Positions 34,299-44,381 of a stretch of 64,000 nucleotides of DNA are shown one piece after another. Source of the stretch: CBDDLD01 sp965250025 (lineage in GTDB: Bacteria > Bacteroidota > Bacteroidia > Flavobacteriales > Flavobacteriaceae). The first letter of the stretch is position 1. Each line of letters opens with the position of its first letter. The notes under the pieces were generated by a model. That model worked only from the letters and a program-made list of their open reading frames with translations, was not told the origin of the DNA and made no database searches. Both the position numbers and the translations under genes were made by a program. The stretch covers positions 3,410,001 through 3,474,000 of the forward strand of contig OZ252283.1 of assembly GCA_965250025.1 (NCBI GenBank). The letters are read 5' to 3'.

Positions 34299-35645
34299 AT
34301 GTTCAAAAAAATTTTAATAGCCAACAGAGGAGAAATAGCACTTAGAGTTATTAGAACCTGTAAAGAAATGGGGATAAAGACGGTTGCAGTATACTCTACA
34401 GCAGATCAGGAAAGCCTACATGTAAAGTTTGCTGATGAAGCAGTTTGTGTAGGGCCACCAGTAAGTTCAGAATCCTATCTTAAAATGGCAAACATTATAG
34501 CAGCAGCAGAAATCACTAATGCAGATGCTATACATCCGGGATATGGTTTTTTATCCGAAAACGCGAAGTTTTCCAAGATATGTGAAGAGCATCATATAAA
34601 GTTTATAGGCGCTTCAGCAGAAATGATTTCCAAAATGGGGGATAAGGCAACAGCTAAAGCAACAATGAAAGCAGCAGGCGTGCCTTGTGTACCAGGAAGC
34701 GAAGGTATTATAAAAGATTATGAAGAATGTGAAAAGTTAGCCGTTGAAGTAGGCTATCCGGTGATGCTTAAGGCTACTGCAGGTGGTGGTGGAAAAGGAA
34801 TGCGTGCCGTATGGAAGCCTGAGGACCTTAAAGATGCATGGGATTCTGCAAGACAAGAGTCTAAAGCAGCGTTTGGTAATGACGACATGTACATGGAAAA
34901 ACTCATCGAAGAGCCTAGACATATTGAGATTCAAGTTGTAGGAGATTCCAGAGGAAAAGCATGTCACTTATCAGAACGCGACTGTTCAGTTCAAAGAAGA
35001 CATCAAAAGCTAACAGAAGAAGTGCCATCGCCTTTTATGACCGATGAATTAAGAGAAAAGATGGGTAAAGCAGCAGTTAAGGCTGCCGAATATATCAATT
35101 ATGAAGGTGCAGGTACAGTAGAGTTTTTGGTAGATAAGCACAGAAACTTCTATTTCATGGAAATGAACACCAGAATACAAGTTGAACACCCAATAACAGA
35201 ACAGGTTATAGATTTCGATCTTATACGAGAGCAAATACTGGTAGCTGCAGGAGTGCCAATATCAGGAAAGAACTACACACCTAACTTACACTCAATTGAA
35301 TGCAGGATCAATGCAGAAGATCCCTATAATGATTTCAGACCTTCTCCAGGTAGAATAACGACATTGCACGCTCCAGGAGGGCACGGCGTAAGGTTAGACA
35401 CGCATGTTTATGCAGGGTATGCAATACCGCCTAATTACGATTCTATGATTGCAAAGCTGATTACTACAGCGCAAACCAGAGAAGAAGCTATAAATAAAAT
35501 GAAAAGAGCTTTAGATGAGTTTGTAATAGAAGGGATTAAAACAACGATTCCTTTCCATAGGCAACTCATGGAACATCCAGATTATCTGGCAGGTAATTAT
35601 ACCACAAAATTCATGGAAGATTTTGAAATGAAACCAGAAGAATAA
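34299..35645 (+). CDS. accC: Biotin carboxylase subunit of acetyl-CoA carboxylase
   Basis: An ATP-grasp enzyme that carboxylates the biotin on AccB. Seen in order: KILIANRGEIALRVIRTCKE, HPGYGFLSENAKF, KATAGGGGKGMR (ATP-binding Gly loop, ~159-170), ERDCSVQRRHQK (active-site Cys/Gln) and MNTRIQVEHPITE (catalytic Arg and metal Glu). The C-terminal biotin carboxylase domain ends near residue 445. Full length (448). The carboxyltransferase genes accA/accD are not in the window. A strong terminator ends the operon. Confidence 0.97.
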   Translation: MFKKILIANRGEIALRVIRTCKEMGIKTVAVYSTADQESLHVKFADEAVCVGPPVSSESYLKMANIIAAAEITNADAIHPGYGFLSENAKFSKICEEHHIKFIGASAEMISKMGDKATAKATMKAAGVPCVPGSEGIIKDYEECEKLAVEVGYPVMLKATAGGGGKGMRAVWKPEDLKDAWDSARQESKAAFGNDDMYMEKLIEEPRHIEIQVVGDSRGKACHLSERDCSVQRRHQKLTEEVPSPFMTDELREKMGKAAVKAAEYINYEGAGTVEFLVDKHRNFYFMEMNTRIQVEHPITEQVIDFDLIREQILVAAGVPISGKNYTPNLHSIECRINAEDPYNDFRPSPGRITTLHAPGGHGVRLDTHVYAGYAIPPNYDSMIAKLITTAQTREEAINKMKRALDEFVIEGIKTTIPFHRQLMEHPDYLAGNYTTKFMEDFEMKPEE

Positions 35646-35651
35646 AAGTAA

Positions 35652-35684
35652 AAAATCCGAATATTAAACTATTCGGATTTTTTT
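35652..35684 (+). terminator. Terminator of the fabH-accB-accC operon
   Basis: A 12-bp stem (AAAATCCGAATA/TATTCGGATTTT) with a 6-base loop and a T-run, seven bases after accC. Confidence 0.88.
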
Positions 35685-35788
35685 GTTGTACTCTGTTAAA
35701 AAGCTAAAATCAGACGCATTATTTTTATAATGTCACAACAAATCGGTATCTTCGGTGAAAAATTCTAAAACTACATTTCTTACGTACT

Positions 35789-38068
35789 ATGAGAAAACAA
35801 TACACTTTTATAGGTATAATGGTATGCTTTACCCTTTTTTGTATACCTAAATCACTTGATGCTCAGACCAAAACAAACTTTTGGAAACCTTTATCAGAAG
35901 ACCACAAGATTCAATCTGAACAATGGGGTAGAGCATCAGAACCTGCAAAAAAACTTGTCTTTCAATTAGATATAGATAATCTTATAACAGTTTTAAATCA
36001 AGCACCAGATCGTGAAAACACGACTATAGAAAACGGCGCTATAATAAATTTTCCAAATAGCGAAGGGAAGCAGGAATCATATCGTGTGCTGAAAGCTTCA
36101 GTGTTGCATCCTGAGCTTCAAGCAAAATACCCAGAACTACTATCGTTTGTAGGTACACGCATCGATAAGCCAAATCAGTCTATAAGATTTAGTATTTCGC
36201 ACAAAGGCTTAAATGCTATTATACTTGATTCAGACGAAGGGACATTATATATTGACTGCCTTACCAAAGATAGAAAAACCTATGCCTTATACAGTAGGCA
36301 AGATTTACCAGCTTCAGATATCGCTTTTGCTTGTGAGACCTTAGATGAACACATAGCCCACGACAACCATGATGAAACCGTCATGTCAAGAAATGCTAAT
36401 GACGGACAATTAAGACGTTATAGAATAGCCATAGGATGTACTGAAGAATATGCCAATTATCATATTAATGACGCTGGTGTTTCGGGAGGAAGTGACGCAC
36501 AAAAGAAAGCTGCTATTTTAGCCGTTATGAATGATAAACTGTCAAGAGTTGTAGCATTGTACGAGCGAGAATTATCCATGACTTTCGAAATCGTTCCTAA
36601 TAATGAAAATATTATTTTCTTGAGTTCACCGTTTTTAAGCAATTTTAATTATGGTGAATTACTTAGTCAAAGTCAACAGTTTATTACAACGTTCATTGGC
36701 AGCACCAATTTTGATTTTGGTCATATGTTTACCACCGGAGGTGGAGGAGTTGTAAGTGGTAGAGTTTGTATAGATGCTACTAAAGCCAGAGGTATAACAG
36801 GAACTTCAACACCAGTAGGTACACAGTTTGAAGGGATATTGATGCATGAAATAGGACACCAGTTTTCAGCATCTCATACTTGGAATGGAAATGCTAATGG
36901 TTGTACGCTCGGACAATGGGCTTCAGCATCATCATACGAACCAGGTAGTGGTTCAACCATTATGGGTTATGCTGGTCTTTGTGGCGCACAAAATGTACAA
37001 ACGTCCAGAGATTTATACTTCCATCAAAGGAGTTTAGAACAAATGTGGAGTTTTGTTTCTGCAGGTACAGGAACGCTTTGTTCTGTAAATTCTGCTACAG
37101 GTAATAATTCACCTACTGTTGAAGCAGGAGCTAACCACACCATTCCTATCGATACACCATACAAGCTTACAGCTGTTGGGTCTGATCCGGATTTTGGACT
37201 TGTGGCACTAACATACAATTGGGAACAGTACGATCTAGGACCATCTGGAGTGCCTTTTACAACAACAGCTCAAGGACCATTGGTACGTTCATTCCCGCCA
37301 AGTGAAAGTAATGTCAGATACATTCCTAGATTAGAAGACTATGTTAATAGTGTTAATGCTTCAACGGAATGGGAAAAATTGGTGTTAATTGAACGTGATA
37401 TCAATTTCAGAGTTACTTTAAGGGATAACATTTCTACCGGAGGACAAAATGCTGTTGATAATATGACCGTTTCGGTAACCAATACTTCAGGACCTTTTAG
37501 AGTGACATCTCAAAACGCATTAGGTACAGAGTATGATGGTGGAACGGCTCAAATGGTAACTTGGAATGTCGCAAATACTGATTCCGGACTAGTGAATACG
37601 GCCAATGTAAATATATTATTATCTACTGACGGCGGATTGACTTTTGATACCGTTTTACTTTCTAATACGCCAAATGATGGATCTCAGAGTGTTGTGTTAC
37701 CAAATGTTGAAGCGCCAAATTGTAGAATCATGGTTGAGGCTGTTGGTAACATTTTTTATAATATCAACACTAGAGACTTTGCTATTGAAGAAAGTCTTAG
37801 TGTAGATGAAAATACGTTAGACAATAGCTTAAGCATTTATCCGAATCCAAATAATGGAAGCTTTACAGTTAACATTTCTTCATTAGCAAGTAATGAAGAT
37901 GTAGAGGTTTCAATGTACGATATAAGAGGAAGACGCATACTTTCTAACAACTATGAAGCTTCTTCAACATTCAATAAAACAATAAATACCGACGTACAAT
38001 CTGGAGTTTATCTTTTAAGAGTATCTCAGAACCAATCAGTAGTTACCAGAAAGTTGGTAATCAATTAA
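35789..38068 (+). CDS. T9SS-secreted zinc metalloprotease, reprolysin-like (copy 1)
   Basis: A signal peptide ends near SLDAQ. An N-terminal propeptide-like region (~30-200) is followed by a metzincin-type catalytic domain with HEIGHQFSASH (zinc site HExxHxxxxxH, ~353-363) and the Met-turn TIMGYAGLCG (~391). A PKD/Ig-like stretch follows (EAGANHTIPIDTPYKLTAVG, then VNILLSTDGGLTF). The last ~75 residues are a type A sorting domain (IYPNPNNGSF, MYDIRGRRI, QSGVYLLRVSQ). It should be an exported endopeptidase. The next gene is a close paralogue in the same direction, 52 bases away. Confidence 0.93.
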   Translation: MRKQYTFIGIMVCFTLFCIPKSLDAQTKTNFWKPLSEDHKIQSEQWGRASEPAKKLVFQLDIDNLITVLNQAPDRENTTIENGAIINFPNSEGKQESYRVLKASVLHPELQAKYPELLSFVGTRIDKPNQSIRFSISHKGLNAIILDSDEGTLYIDCLTKDRKTYALYSRQDLPASDIAFACETLDEHIAHDNHDETVMSRNANDGQLRRYRIAIGCTEEYANYHINDAGVSGGSDAQKKAAILAVMNDKLSRVVALYERELSMTFEIVPNNENIIFLSSPFLSNFNYGELLSQSQQFITTFIGSTNFDFGHMFTTGGGGVVSGRVCIDATKARGITGTSTPVGTQFEGILMHEIGHQFSASHTWNGNANGCTLGQWASASSYEPGSGSTIMGYAGLCGAQNVQTSRDLYFHQRSLEQMWSFVSAGTGTLCSVNSATGNNSPTVEAGANHTIPIDTPYKLTAVGSDPDFGLVALTYNWEQYDLGPSGVPFTTTAQGPLVRSFPPSESNVRYIPRLEDYVNSVNASTEWEKLVLIERDINFRVTLRDNISTGGQNAVDNMTVSVTNTSGPFRVTSQNALGTEYDGGTAQMVTWNVANTDSGLVNTANVNILLSTDGGLTFDTVLLSNTPNDGSQSVVLPNVEAPNCRIMVEAVGNIFYNINTRDFAIEESLSVDENTLDNSLSIYPNPNNGSFTVNISSLASNEDVEVSMYDIRGRRILSNNYEASSTFNKTINTDVQSGVYLLRVSQNQSVVTRKLVIN

Positions 38069-38120
38069 AGACAAAAACCCCTCTTTTTTAGTATAGAATA
38101 TGGTTTTTAAATAAAAAAAG

Positions 38121-40403
38121 ATGAAGAAAAATTACCTAAGAATAATCGTAATAGCTATTATGATGGCTTCATTGCCATCGGCGATTATCGCTCAAGCCAA
38201 TACTGGCATGTGGAAAAGAATTAGTGCAGAAAAAGCACAGCAATCCGATCAATTGATAAGGAAAGCGATTCCTGTAAAGGAAACATTTTTTAGTCTCAAT
38301 ATAGAGGCCTTAAAAACAGCGCTTGTGAATGTTGGGAATAGATTTGAGTCGGAAAGCTATGCGACGGTAAGTTTTCCAGATGCTAACGGAAAGCTGAACA
38401 GATTTAAAGTTTTCGAAGCATCAATAATGGAACCGGCATTACAAGCTCAATTTCCAGAGATTAGATCTTATGTAGCTCAAGGTATAGAAAACCCTCATGA
38501 ACTTATGAGATTTAGTATTACACCTCAAGGACTTCATACCATGACATTTGGTACGGATATGGGAACACAGTTCATTGACCCATACTCTAAAAATGATAAT
38601 ATTTATACGGTATATGCAAAGAAAGACATTCAGGCGAGAAACTTCGGATTTGAATGTGATGTCATAGGTGATGATGTAGCTATTGAACATACAGAAGATT
38701 TAAATGTACAGGCTAGAAATGCCGATGATGGCAATCTAAGGAATTATCGTATAGCAATAGGATGTACAGGAGAATATGCTAATTTTCATATTGCACAAGC
38801 AGGTGTTGGTGCAGGCACTGATGCTCAAAAGCGAGCGGCAGTATTAGCGGCTATGAATGTTACAATGACCAGAGTTAATGGTGTTTATGAAAGAGATTTG
38901 TCGGTTACAATGACTATTATTGCGAATAATACCCTTCTCATATTCTTAGACCCAGGTAGCGACCCTTACACAAATAACAATGGAGGAGCTCTTTTAGGGC
39001 AAAATCAAACGGTATGTGATGCTCTTATAGGGGCGTCCAATTATGACATAGGACACGTGTTTACTACTGGTGGTGGTGGAATTGCCTCTTTAGGATCAAC
39101 CTGTGTTAATGGACTAAAAGCAAGAGGTGTTACGGGTTTACCTGCTCCTGTAGGAGATGCTTATGATATCGATTTTGTAGCTCATGAGTTAGGGCATCAG
39201 TTTGGAGCGCCTCATACATTTAACGGTAATGCTCCAGGTACATCATGTTTAACACAAAGAACAGCATCTAATGCATATGAACCAGGAAGTGGTACGACCA
39301 TTATGGCCTATGCAGGAATTTGCCCGCCACAAAACGTACAAAGCAACAGTGATCCCTATTTCCACCAGAAGAGTTTACAAGTAATGTGGGATCATATTAC
39401 GTCTTTTGCATCGTGCCCTGGAAATACTACTGCTACCGGCAATTCAGATCCTACATCTAATGCAGGAGCTAACCATACAATTCCAAGAAGTACACCCTAT
39501 AAATTAACAGGATCATCTACAGATCCCGATGGTACTGCTTCTCACATATTTACATGGGAACAATACGATTTAGGACCTGCCGGATTACCTCTGGAAACCA
39601 ATATAAGCGGACCCTTAGTGAGATCGTTTGAAGGGACTACAAGCCCCATAAGGTATGTGCCAAGACTACAAGATGTTTTGTCCAATGGGGGGAGTTCGAC
39701 AACATGGGAAAAACTATCCTTGGTGAACAGGAATATCACCTACCGACTTACAGTAAGGGATAATGACCCTCGTGGAGGACAAACTGCGGTAGACGAAATG
39801 GTAGCTACTGTAAACAACTCTGCCGGACCATTTGTCGTAACATCACAAAACGTTGGTGGCATTACTTATGAAGGCAATTCTACACAAGAAGTGACGTGGA
39901 ATGTGGCAGGAACCACAGGCTCTGGTATTAATACAGCTAATGTAAATATATTATTATCAACCAATGGAGGATTCACATTCGACACTGTGCTTTTGGCTAA
40001 TACACCAAATGATGGTTCTCAGAATGTTGTACTTCCTAATGTCAGTGCACCTAATTGTAGAATTATAGTTGAAGCTGTCGGTAATATTTTTTATAATATA
40101 AACCTTCAACCTTTTCAGATTGAGGAAGATCTTAGCATTGATGAGAGTACATTAGATAATAGTTTAAGCATTTACCCTAACCCTACTAATGGAGAGTTTA
40201 CTGTAGAGTTCAACTCTGGATCAGGAGAAGATATCAATATCGGAGTATATGATATCAGAGGAAGAGCTATTTATACAAAAACGTATAATAGTGTAAGTCG
40301 ATTTGAAGACGTTATACGACTTAATGAAGTTCAGTCAGGGGTTTACTTATTAAACATTTCTGATGGTCCTAAAAAAGTGACTAAAAAAATAGTGGTTAAT
40401 TAA
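38121..40403 (+). CDS. T9SS-secreted zinc metalloprotease, reprolysin-like (copy 2)
   Basis: A paralogue of the gene before it with the same order: signal peptide (ending IIAQA), propeptide-like region, catalytic domain with HELGHQFGAPH (~355-365) and Met-turn TIMAYAGICP, Ig-like part and type A T9SS tail (IYPNPTNGEF, VYDIRGRAI, QSGVYLLNISDG). The stretch from NTANVNILLST to the sorting domain is nearly identical between the copies, while the N-terminal halves differ more. No terminator separates the two, so they are probably cotranscribed. Different propeptides and loop residues suggest different substrates or activation; this is inference. Confidence 0.93.
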   Translation: MKKNYLRIIVIAIMMASLPSAIIAQANTGMWKRISAEKAQQSDQLIRKAIPVKETFFSLNIEALKTALVNVGNRFESESYATVSFPDANGKLNRFKVFEASIMEPALQAQFPEIRSYVAQGIENPHELMRFSITPQGLHTMTFGTDMGTQFIDPYSKNDNIYTVYAKKDIQARNFGFECDVIGDDVAIEHTEDLNVQARNADDGNLRNYRIAIGCTGEYANFHIAQAGVGAGTDAQKRAAVLAAMNVTMTRVNGVYERDLSVTMTIIANNTLLIFLDPGSDPYTNNNGGALLGQNQTVCDALIGASNYDIGHVFTTGGGGIASLGSTCVNGLKARGVTGLPAPVGDAYDIDFVAHELGHQFGAPHTFNGNAPGTSCLTQRTASNAYEPGSGTTIMAYAGICPPQNVQSNSDPYFHQKSLQVMWDHITSFASCPGNTTATGNSDPTSNAGANHTIPRSTPYKLTGSSTDPDGTASHIFTWEQYDLGPAGLPLETNISGPLVRSFEGTTSPIRYVPRLQDVLSNGGSSTTWEKLSLVNRNITYRLTVRDNDPRGGQTAVDEMVATVNNSAGPFVVTSQNVGGITYEGNSTQEVTWNVAGTTGSGINTANVNILLSTNGGFTFDTVLLANTPNDGSQNVVLPNVSAPNCRIIVEAVGNIFYNINLQPFQIEEDLSIDESTLDNSLSIYPNPTNGEFTVEFNSGSGEDINIGVYDIRGRAIYTKTYNSVSRFEDVIRLNEVQSGVYLLNISDGPKKVTKKIVVN

Positions 40404-40421
40404 ATATTAAAAAGATACTTT

Positions 40422-40450
40422 AAAAGCTCCTTAGATTAGGAGCTTTTTTT
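40422..40450 (+). terminator. Terminator of the metalloprotease pair
   Basis: A 10-bp stem (AAAAGCTCCT/AGGAGCTTTT), 6-base loop and T-run end just seven bases before the next ATG. Confidence 0.85.
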
Positions 40451-40456
40451 TATACT

Positions 40457-41569
40457 ATGAATTTGTCTTATTGGGAAATAAAAAGCTGGCTAACACACAT
40501 AGATTATACGGTTGTTGGTAGTGGTATCGTCGGTTTAAGCTGTGCATTACAACTAAAGGAAAAGTTTCCAAAATCGAATGTTTTAGTGTTAGAAAGAGGC
40601 ATGCTACCGCAAGGTGCTAGTACTAAAAATGCAGGTTTTGCATGTTTTGGGAGTTTAAGTGAGATTATTGAAGACTTAAAAAACCATTCCGAAAAAGAGG
40701 TTTTTGATTTAATACAAAGGCGTATAAGTGGCCTAAAAACACTTAGAAAGGTATTAGGGGATCGAAGTGTTGATTATCAAAATAATGGCGGCTATGAGCT
40801 TTTTACGGCATCAGATACAGAACTATATGAAGCGTGTCTAAAACAAATGACAACGATTAACAAATGGTTGTTTCCTTTATTTAATGCTAATGTATTTAGG
40901 TTAAGAGAAAATAGTTTCAATTTCAAAAATATAAAACCCAAGTATAGTTTTAATGCTTTTGAAGGTCAGATAGACACAGGTTTAATGATGGAAGCTTTAA
41001 TGAATAAAGCTCAAAACAAAGGCATAAAAATTTTAAATAATGTTGAAGTAAAAGGCTATTCTGAAGGCTTAGATTATGTGAAACTGAGAACGAATTCGTT
41101 TGAAATGACCACAAAGAAACTGTTTATAGCTACCAATGGCCTTTCAAAAAGCCTATTGAATGTGTCAGTACAACCTGCCAGAGCACAAGTACTGATCACC
41201 AAGCCGATCAAAAACTTACATGTTAAAGGCACATTTCATCTAGATCGTGGATACTACTATTTTAGAAATATAGACGATCGCATATTACTGGGAGGAGGCC
41301 GTAACCTTGATTTTAAGACAGAAGAAACCACTACATTTGGACAAACTCAAGTCGTTCAGGAAAAATTAGAAGACCTTCTGAAAACAATAATATTACCAGA
41401 AACACCTTATGAAATAGATCATCGTTGGTCTGGTATTATGGGCGTAGGTTCACAAAAAAAGGCCATAGTAAAACCGATAGGAAATAACATATTTTGTGGC
41501 GTACGTTTAGGAGGCATGGGTATAGCCATAGGTAGTGCTATAGGAAAAGAGTTGGCAAGTTTAGTATAA
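40457..41569 (+). CDS. FAD-dependent oxidoreductase (DAO family)
   Basis: The Rossmann motif DYTVVGSGIVGLSCALQLKE (~17-36) with VLVLERG binds FAD. KNAGFACFGSL and the C-terminal HRWSGIMGVGSQKKAIVKPI with GVRLGGMGIAIGSAIGKELA are typical of D-amino-acid-oxidase/glycine-oxidase-like proteins. At 370 residues it is a single-domain soluble flavoenzyme; the amine substrate is unknown. The stop overlaps the start of the next gene by one base, so the two are translationally coupled, an odd pairing with a transcription-factor-like protein. Confidence 0.87.
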   Translation: MNLSYWEIKSWLTHIDYTVVGSGIVGLSCALQLKEKFPKSNVLVLERGMLPQGASTKNAGFACFGSLSEIIEDLKNHSEKEVFDLIQRRISGLKTLRKVLGDRSVDYQNNGGYELFTASDTELYEACLKQMTTINKWLFPLFNANVFRLRENSFNFKNIKPKYSFNAFEGQIDTGLMMEALMNKAQNKGIKILNNVEVKGYSEGLDYVKLRTNSFEMTTKKLFIATNGLSKSLLNVSVQPARAQVLITKPIKNLHVKGTFHLDRGYYYFRNIDDRILLGGGRNLDFKTEETTTFGQTQVVQEKLEDLLKTIILPETPYEIDHRWSGIMGVGSQKKAIVKPIGNNIFCGVRLGGMGIAIGSAIGKELASLV

Positions 41570-42018
41570 TGAAAGTAAAAGAACAGCTTTATAAGCAATG
41601 TGCCGAATTTATAACAAACCGTTTAATAACGATTAAAAGCGCAATTCAGGATGTTCAACAAGCTCTAGAATCAGAAACAAAGAGTACCGCAGGGGATAAG
41701 CACGAAACCGGGAGGGCAATGCTACAATTAGAGCGAGAAAAAGCAGGGCAGCAATTGGCAGAATTGCAAAAGCAAAATGAAATACTCCAAAGAATAGATG
41801 TTACAACATGTCATCAAAAAATAGCATTAGGAAGTGTCATTTATACCACAGATAAAAACTATTTCATAGCTATAAGTTCAGGAGCTCTGGTCATTGATAA
41901 CCATACATTCTATGCAGTATCAGCATCAACACCAATAGCAAAGCTATTACTCACAAAAATGGAGGGAGATGTGGTAAAATTTAGAGGCAATCAGTTTACG
42001 ATTACAAGCATTGAATAG
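41569..42018 (+). CDS. GreA/GreB-like transcript cleavage factor homologue
   Basis: The 149 residues show a Gre-like layout. The N-terminal ~75 residues are helical with a turn reading AGDKHETGRAM, which keeps the Asp-x-x-Glu pair (Asp43, Glu46) that chelates the catalytic metal in the GreA tip (GDLxEN in GreA). The C-terminal ~65 residues resemble the FKBP-like domain, including VSASTPIAKLLLTKMEGDVV like the 'SPiaraLlgk..GD.v' of GreA. If so, it enters the RNA polymerase channel to rescue backtracked complexes. Sequence identity to GreA is low and the name is inferred from layout. It overlaps the flavoenzyme gene by one base. Confidence 0.65.
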   Translation: MKVKEQLYKQCAEFITNRLITIKSAIQDVQQALESETKSTAGDKHETGRAMLQLEREKAGQQLAELQKQNEILQRIDVTTCHQKIALGSVIYTTDKNYFIAISSGALVIDNHTFYAVSASTPIAKLLLTKMEGDVVKFRGNQFTITSIE

Positions 42019-42126
42019 AAAAACGTTAAAAACATATTATTGTTTTTATTTCTGACTTAACTTAACACAACAAAATTGAAGCTATGAAACGTCGACTAAC
42101 CTCTTTAAGCTTTTAGTGTTATACTT

Positions 42127-44376
42127 ATGAAACGATTGCAAAACAGTATCGCAGGTATTATACAATTCAGAATTGTAATTATAGTTGTTCTAGCAATTTT
42201 GATGGCGTTATCGGGATATCAAACGGTAAAAAAGCTAAGTGTGGACAATTCGTTATCCATTTGGTTTTTAGAAGATGATCCAAGTTACAGAGCGTATATC
42301 AATTATCAGGAAACGTTTGGTTCCGATGAGATCTTCGTTGGAATGATTCCTGTTAGCAATGCTTTAGACGCTAAAAATATTGATCTGCTTAAGCAAATGC
42401 ATGAGTCTTTAGATGCTTTGTGGTATGTAAAGACGTCGTTTAGTTTAGCTAAAGCTAAGTATCCGATTTATGCCAATAATAAGATCAGTTTTGACGATTT
42501 ATATAACTCGAAAAGAAGCGAAAAGGGATTAAAAAACCTTTTTAAAAAATTACCAAACATCACAAAACAGTTGGTAACTGACGATTACAAAAATCTGTTT
42601 TTTTATATACAGCTTAACCCAACCCCAAGTATAGAAGAAGAACGAGAAATCATTGCTTCTGACATTCGATCGGTAATAGAAGGGTATTACGATGATTATT
42701 ACCTTACCGGAGCACCGGTATTAAACGAAGCTTATAGTGTTGGGATTTATAAAGAAAGCCTGATTTTTGGTGTTCTAACCGTTTTGGTTATTACTATAAT
42801 GCTATTGTTTTTATTACCAAGTAAACGGTATTTAATTATTGCTTTATGTTCTGTAGCTATTCCTATTAGTTTACTTTTTGGTATTATCACGTCTTTTGGC
42901 TTTGCGCTCAATATGATATCCATGCTCATACCCACTATTTTAATGGTATATAGTGTCAGTGATGCGGTACATATCATCAATATTTATCATAAAGAAGGCT
43001 TACAACACAAGAGCATGACAAAACACGAATTGTTAGCAATAACAGTAAGAAAGAGTTTTACACCGTGCTTTTATACCACAGTAACCACTTTTGTAGGCTA
43101 CTTTGCATTGTACTTGTCTCCACTTCCGGCCTTTAAAAATATGGGCGTCTTTACCTGTATAGGTTTGGTACTGGCTTTTGTATTGGTTTATATCATTACC
43201 ATTATAGGCTTTAGCTTTATGAATCTCAATTTTGAATCAGCGACCCCTATTCTAAGCCTAAAACAATTCAGTCAAAAAAAGACTATAGATTGGCTTAACA
43301 GATTTACTTCGCGATATAAAAACAGTATTATTACAATCTCAACGTTAATATTGATGTTTGGCTTTTATGCTGTATTCAAGGTAAAAATAGATACAAACTC
43401 TCTCGATTTACTGGCAGAAGGCAAAGCCAAAGAAGACCTTAGGTTGGTTGAAGCACAGCTTCATAGCAGTTCGCGTTTACAATTAAACATCAAATCTAAA
43501 TCGGGCACAATGCTCGACAGAAAAGCATTAGAACAACTGGATGCATTTCAAAATAAACTGGAAGATAATCCATTAATAGCTGCTCCCGTATCGGTAATTG
43601 ATATCAAAACATTTTTAGAAAAACGATCGCCAGTATTATTTCAATCCAATACCTCAAAAACTAAAATCAAAAAGACCATCAGTACATTAAGTGATAACAG
43701 TAATACGTTTTTTAAACTGTTTTCTGAAGATTTTAAAACAGCAGGTATTACTCTGGGTGTTAAAGAGATCAAAACATCTGAGTTAGAAGCCTTGCTGGCT
43801 GACGTGAAAACCGATTTTGGGTCTACCTTTGATACGAAAAAGTACGAGCTAAAAATCAATGGCTTTTCTGTGGTATTCTCGCAGCTGAACAATTTTATTT
43901 TAGAAACGCAGTTCAAGTCTTTCTTCGCAGCATTTTTTGTGGCATTTTTAGCGCTTTGGTTTTTTATCAAGAGTTTTAGAACCACAGTTTTAGTACTCAT
44001 TCCAAATGTTCTGCCGCTAGCCATTTTGGCTATTTTTATGAGTTTATTAGAGATACCGTTAGATGTGTCTACCGCTATGATCACACCCATTATGTTAGGG
44101 ATAGCAATGGATGATACTATTCATTTGGTATACAAATATCGACGCAGTAAAACAATTACCGGCACACCCGAAGCACGTATGGATAATGCCATGACTTACA
44201 CTGGCGGTGCGCTGTTTTCAACAACAATAGCGTTGGTAGCAGGGTTTTTAATCATCAGTTCAAGTGCCGTACCTTCAGTACGCGATTTTGGACTGCTTTG
44301 TGCCGTTACCGTAGCCATTGCCCTAATTACAGATGTTTTTTATTTACCGGCTTTGTTGAAGAAGTTTGACAGATAA
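42127..44376 (+). CDS. RND/MMPL superfamily transporter
   Basis: Two similar halves each have one helix, a large periplasmic loop and about five further helices: helices at ~15-30 and ~208-360, then ~398-415 and ~590-745. Conserved membrane acids occur in YSVSDAVHIINIYHKEG and LGIAMDDTIHLVYKYRR. This is the layout of sterol-sensing-domain/MMPL exporters, half the size of AcrB-type RND pumps. It probably exports a lipid or hopanoid-like substrate with proton coupling; the cargo is unknown. No membrane-fusion or outer-membrane partner is adjacent. It converges with an orphan ABC ATPase gene. Confidence 0.9.
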   Translation: MKRLQNSIAGIIQFRIVIIVVLAILMALSGYQTVKKLSVDNSLSIWFLEDDPSYRAYINYQETFGSDEIFVGMIPVSNALDAKNIDLLKQMHESLDALWYVKTSFSLAKAKYPIYANNKISFDDLYNSKRSEKGLKNLFKKLPNITKQLVTDDYKNLFFYIQLNPTPSIEEEREIIASDIRSVIEGYYDDYYLTGAPVLNEAYSVGIYKESLIFGVLTVLVITIMLLFLLPSKRYLIIALCSVAIPISLLFGIITSFGFALNMISMLIPTILMVYSVSDAVHIINIYHKEGLQHKSMTKHELLAITVRKSFTPCFYTTVTTFVGYFALYLSPLPAFKNMGVFTCIGLVLAFVLVYIITIIGFSFMNLNFESATPILSLKQFSQKKTIDWLNRFTSRYKNSIITISTLILMFGFYAVFKVKIDTNSLDLLAEGKAKEDLRLVEAQLHSSSRLQLNIKSKSGTMLDRKALEQLDAFQNKLEDNPLIAAPVSVIDIKTFLEKRSPVLFQSNTSKTKIKKTISTLSDNSNTFFKLFSEDFKTAGITLGVKEIKTSELEALLADVKTDFGSTFDTKKYELKINGFSVVFSQLNNFILETQFKSFFAAFFVAFLALWFFIKSFRTTVLVLIPNVLPLAILAIFMSLLEIPLDVSTAMITPIMLGIAMDDTIHLVYKYRRSKTITGTPEARMDNAMTYTGGALFSTTIALVAGFLIISSSAVPSVRDFGLLCAVTVAIALITDVFYLPALLKKFDR

Positions 44377-44381
44377 TTAAA

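Noticed and set aside
42084..42116. Ten-codon frame ahead of the RND transporter
   Set aside because: Too short, with no promoter or conserved feature; probably chance.
43641..44090. 149-codon minus-strand frame within the RND transporter gene
   Set aside because: Antisense of a well-supported membrane protein; no motif or upstream signal.
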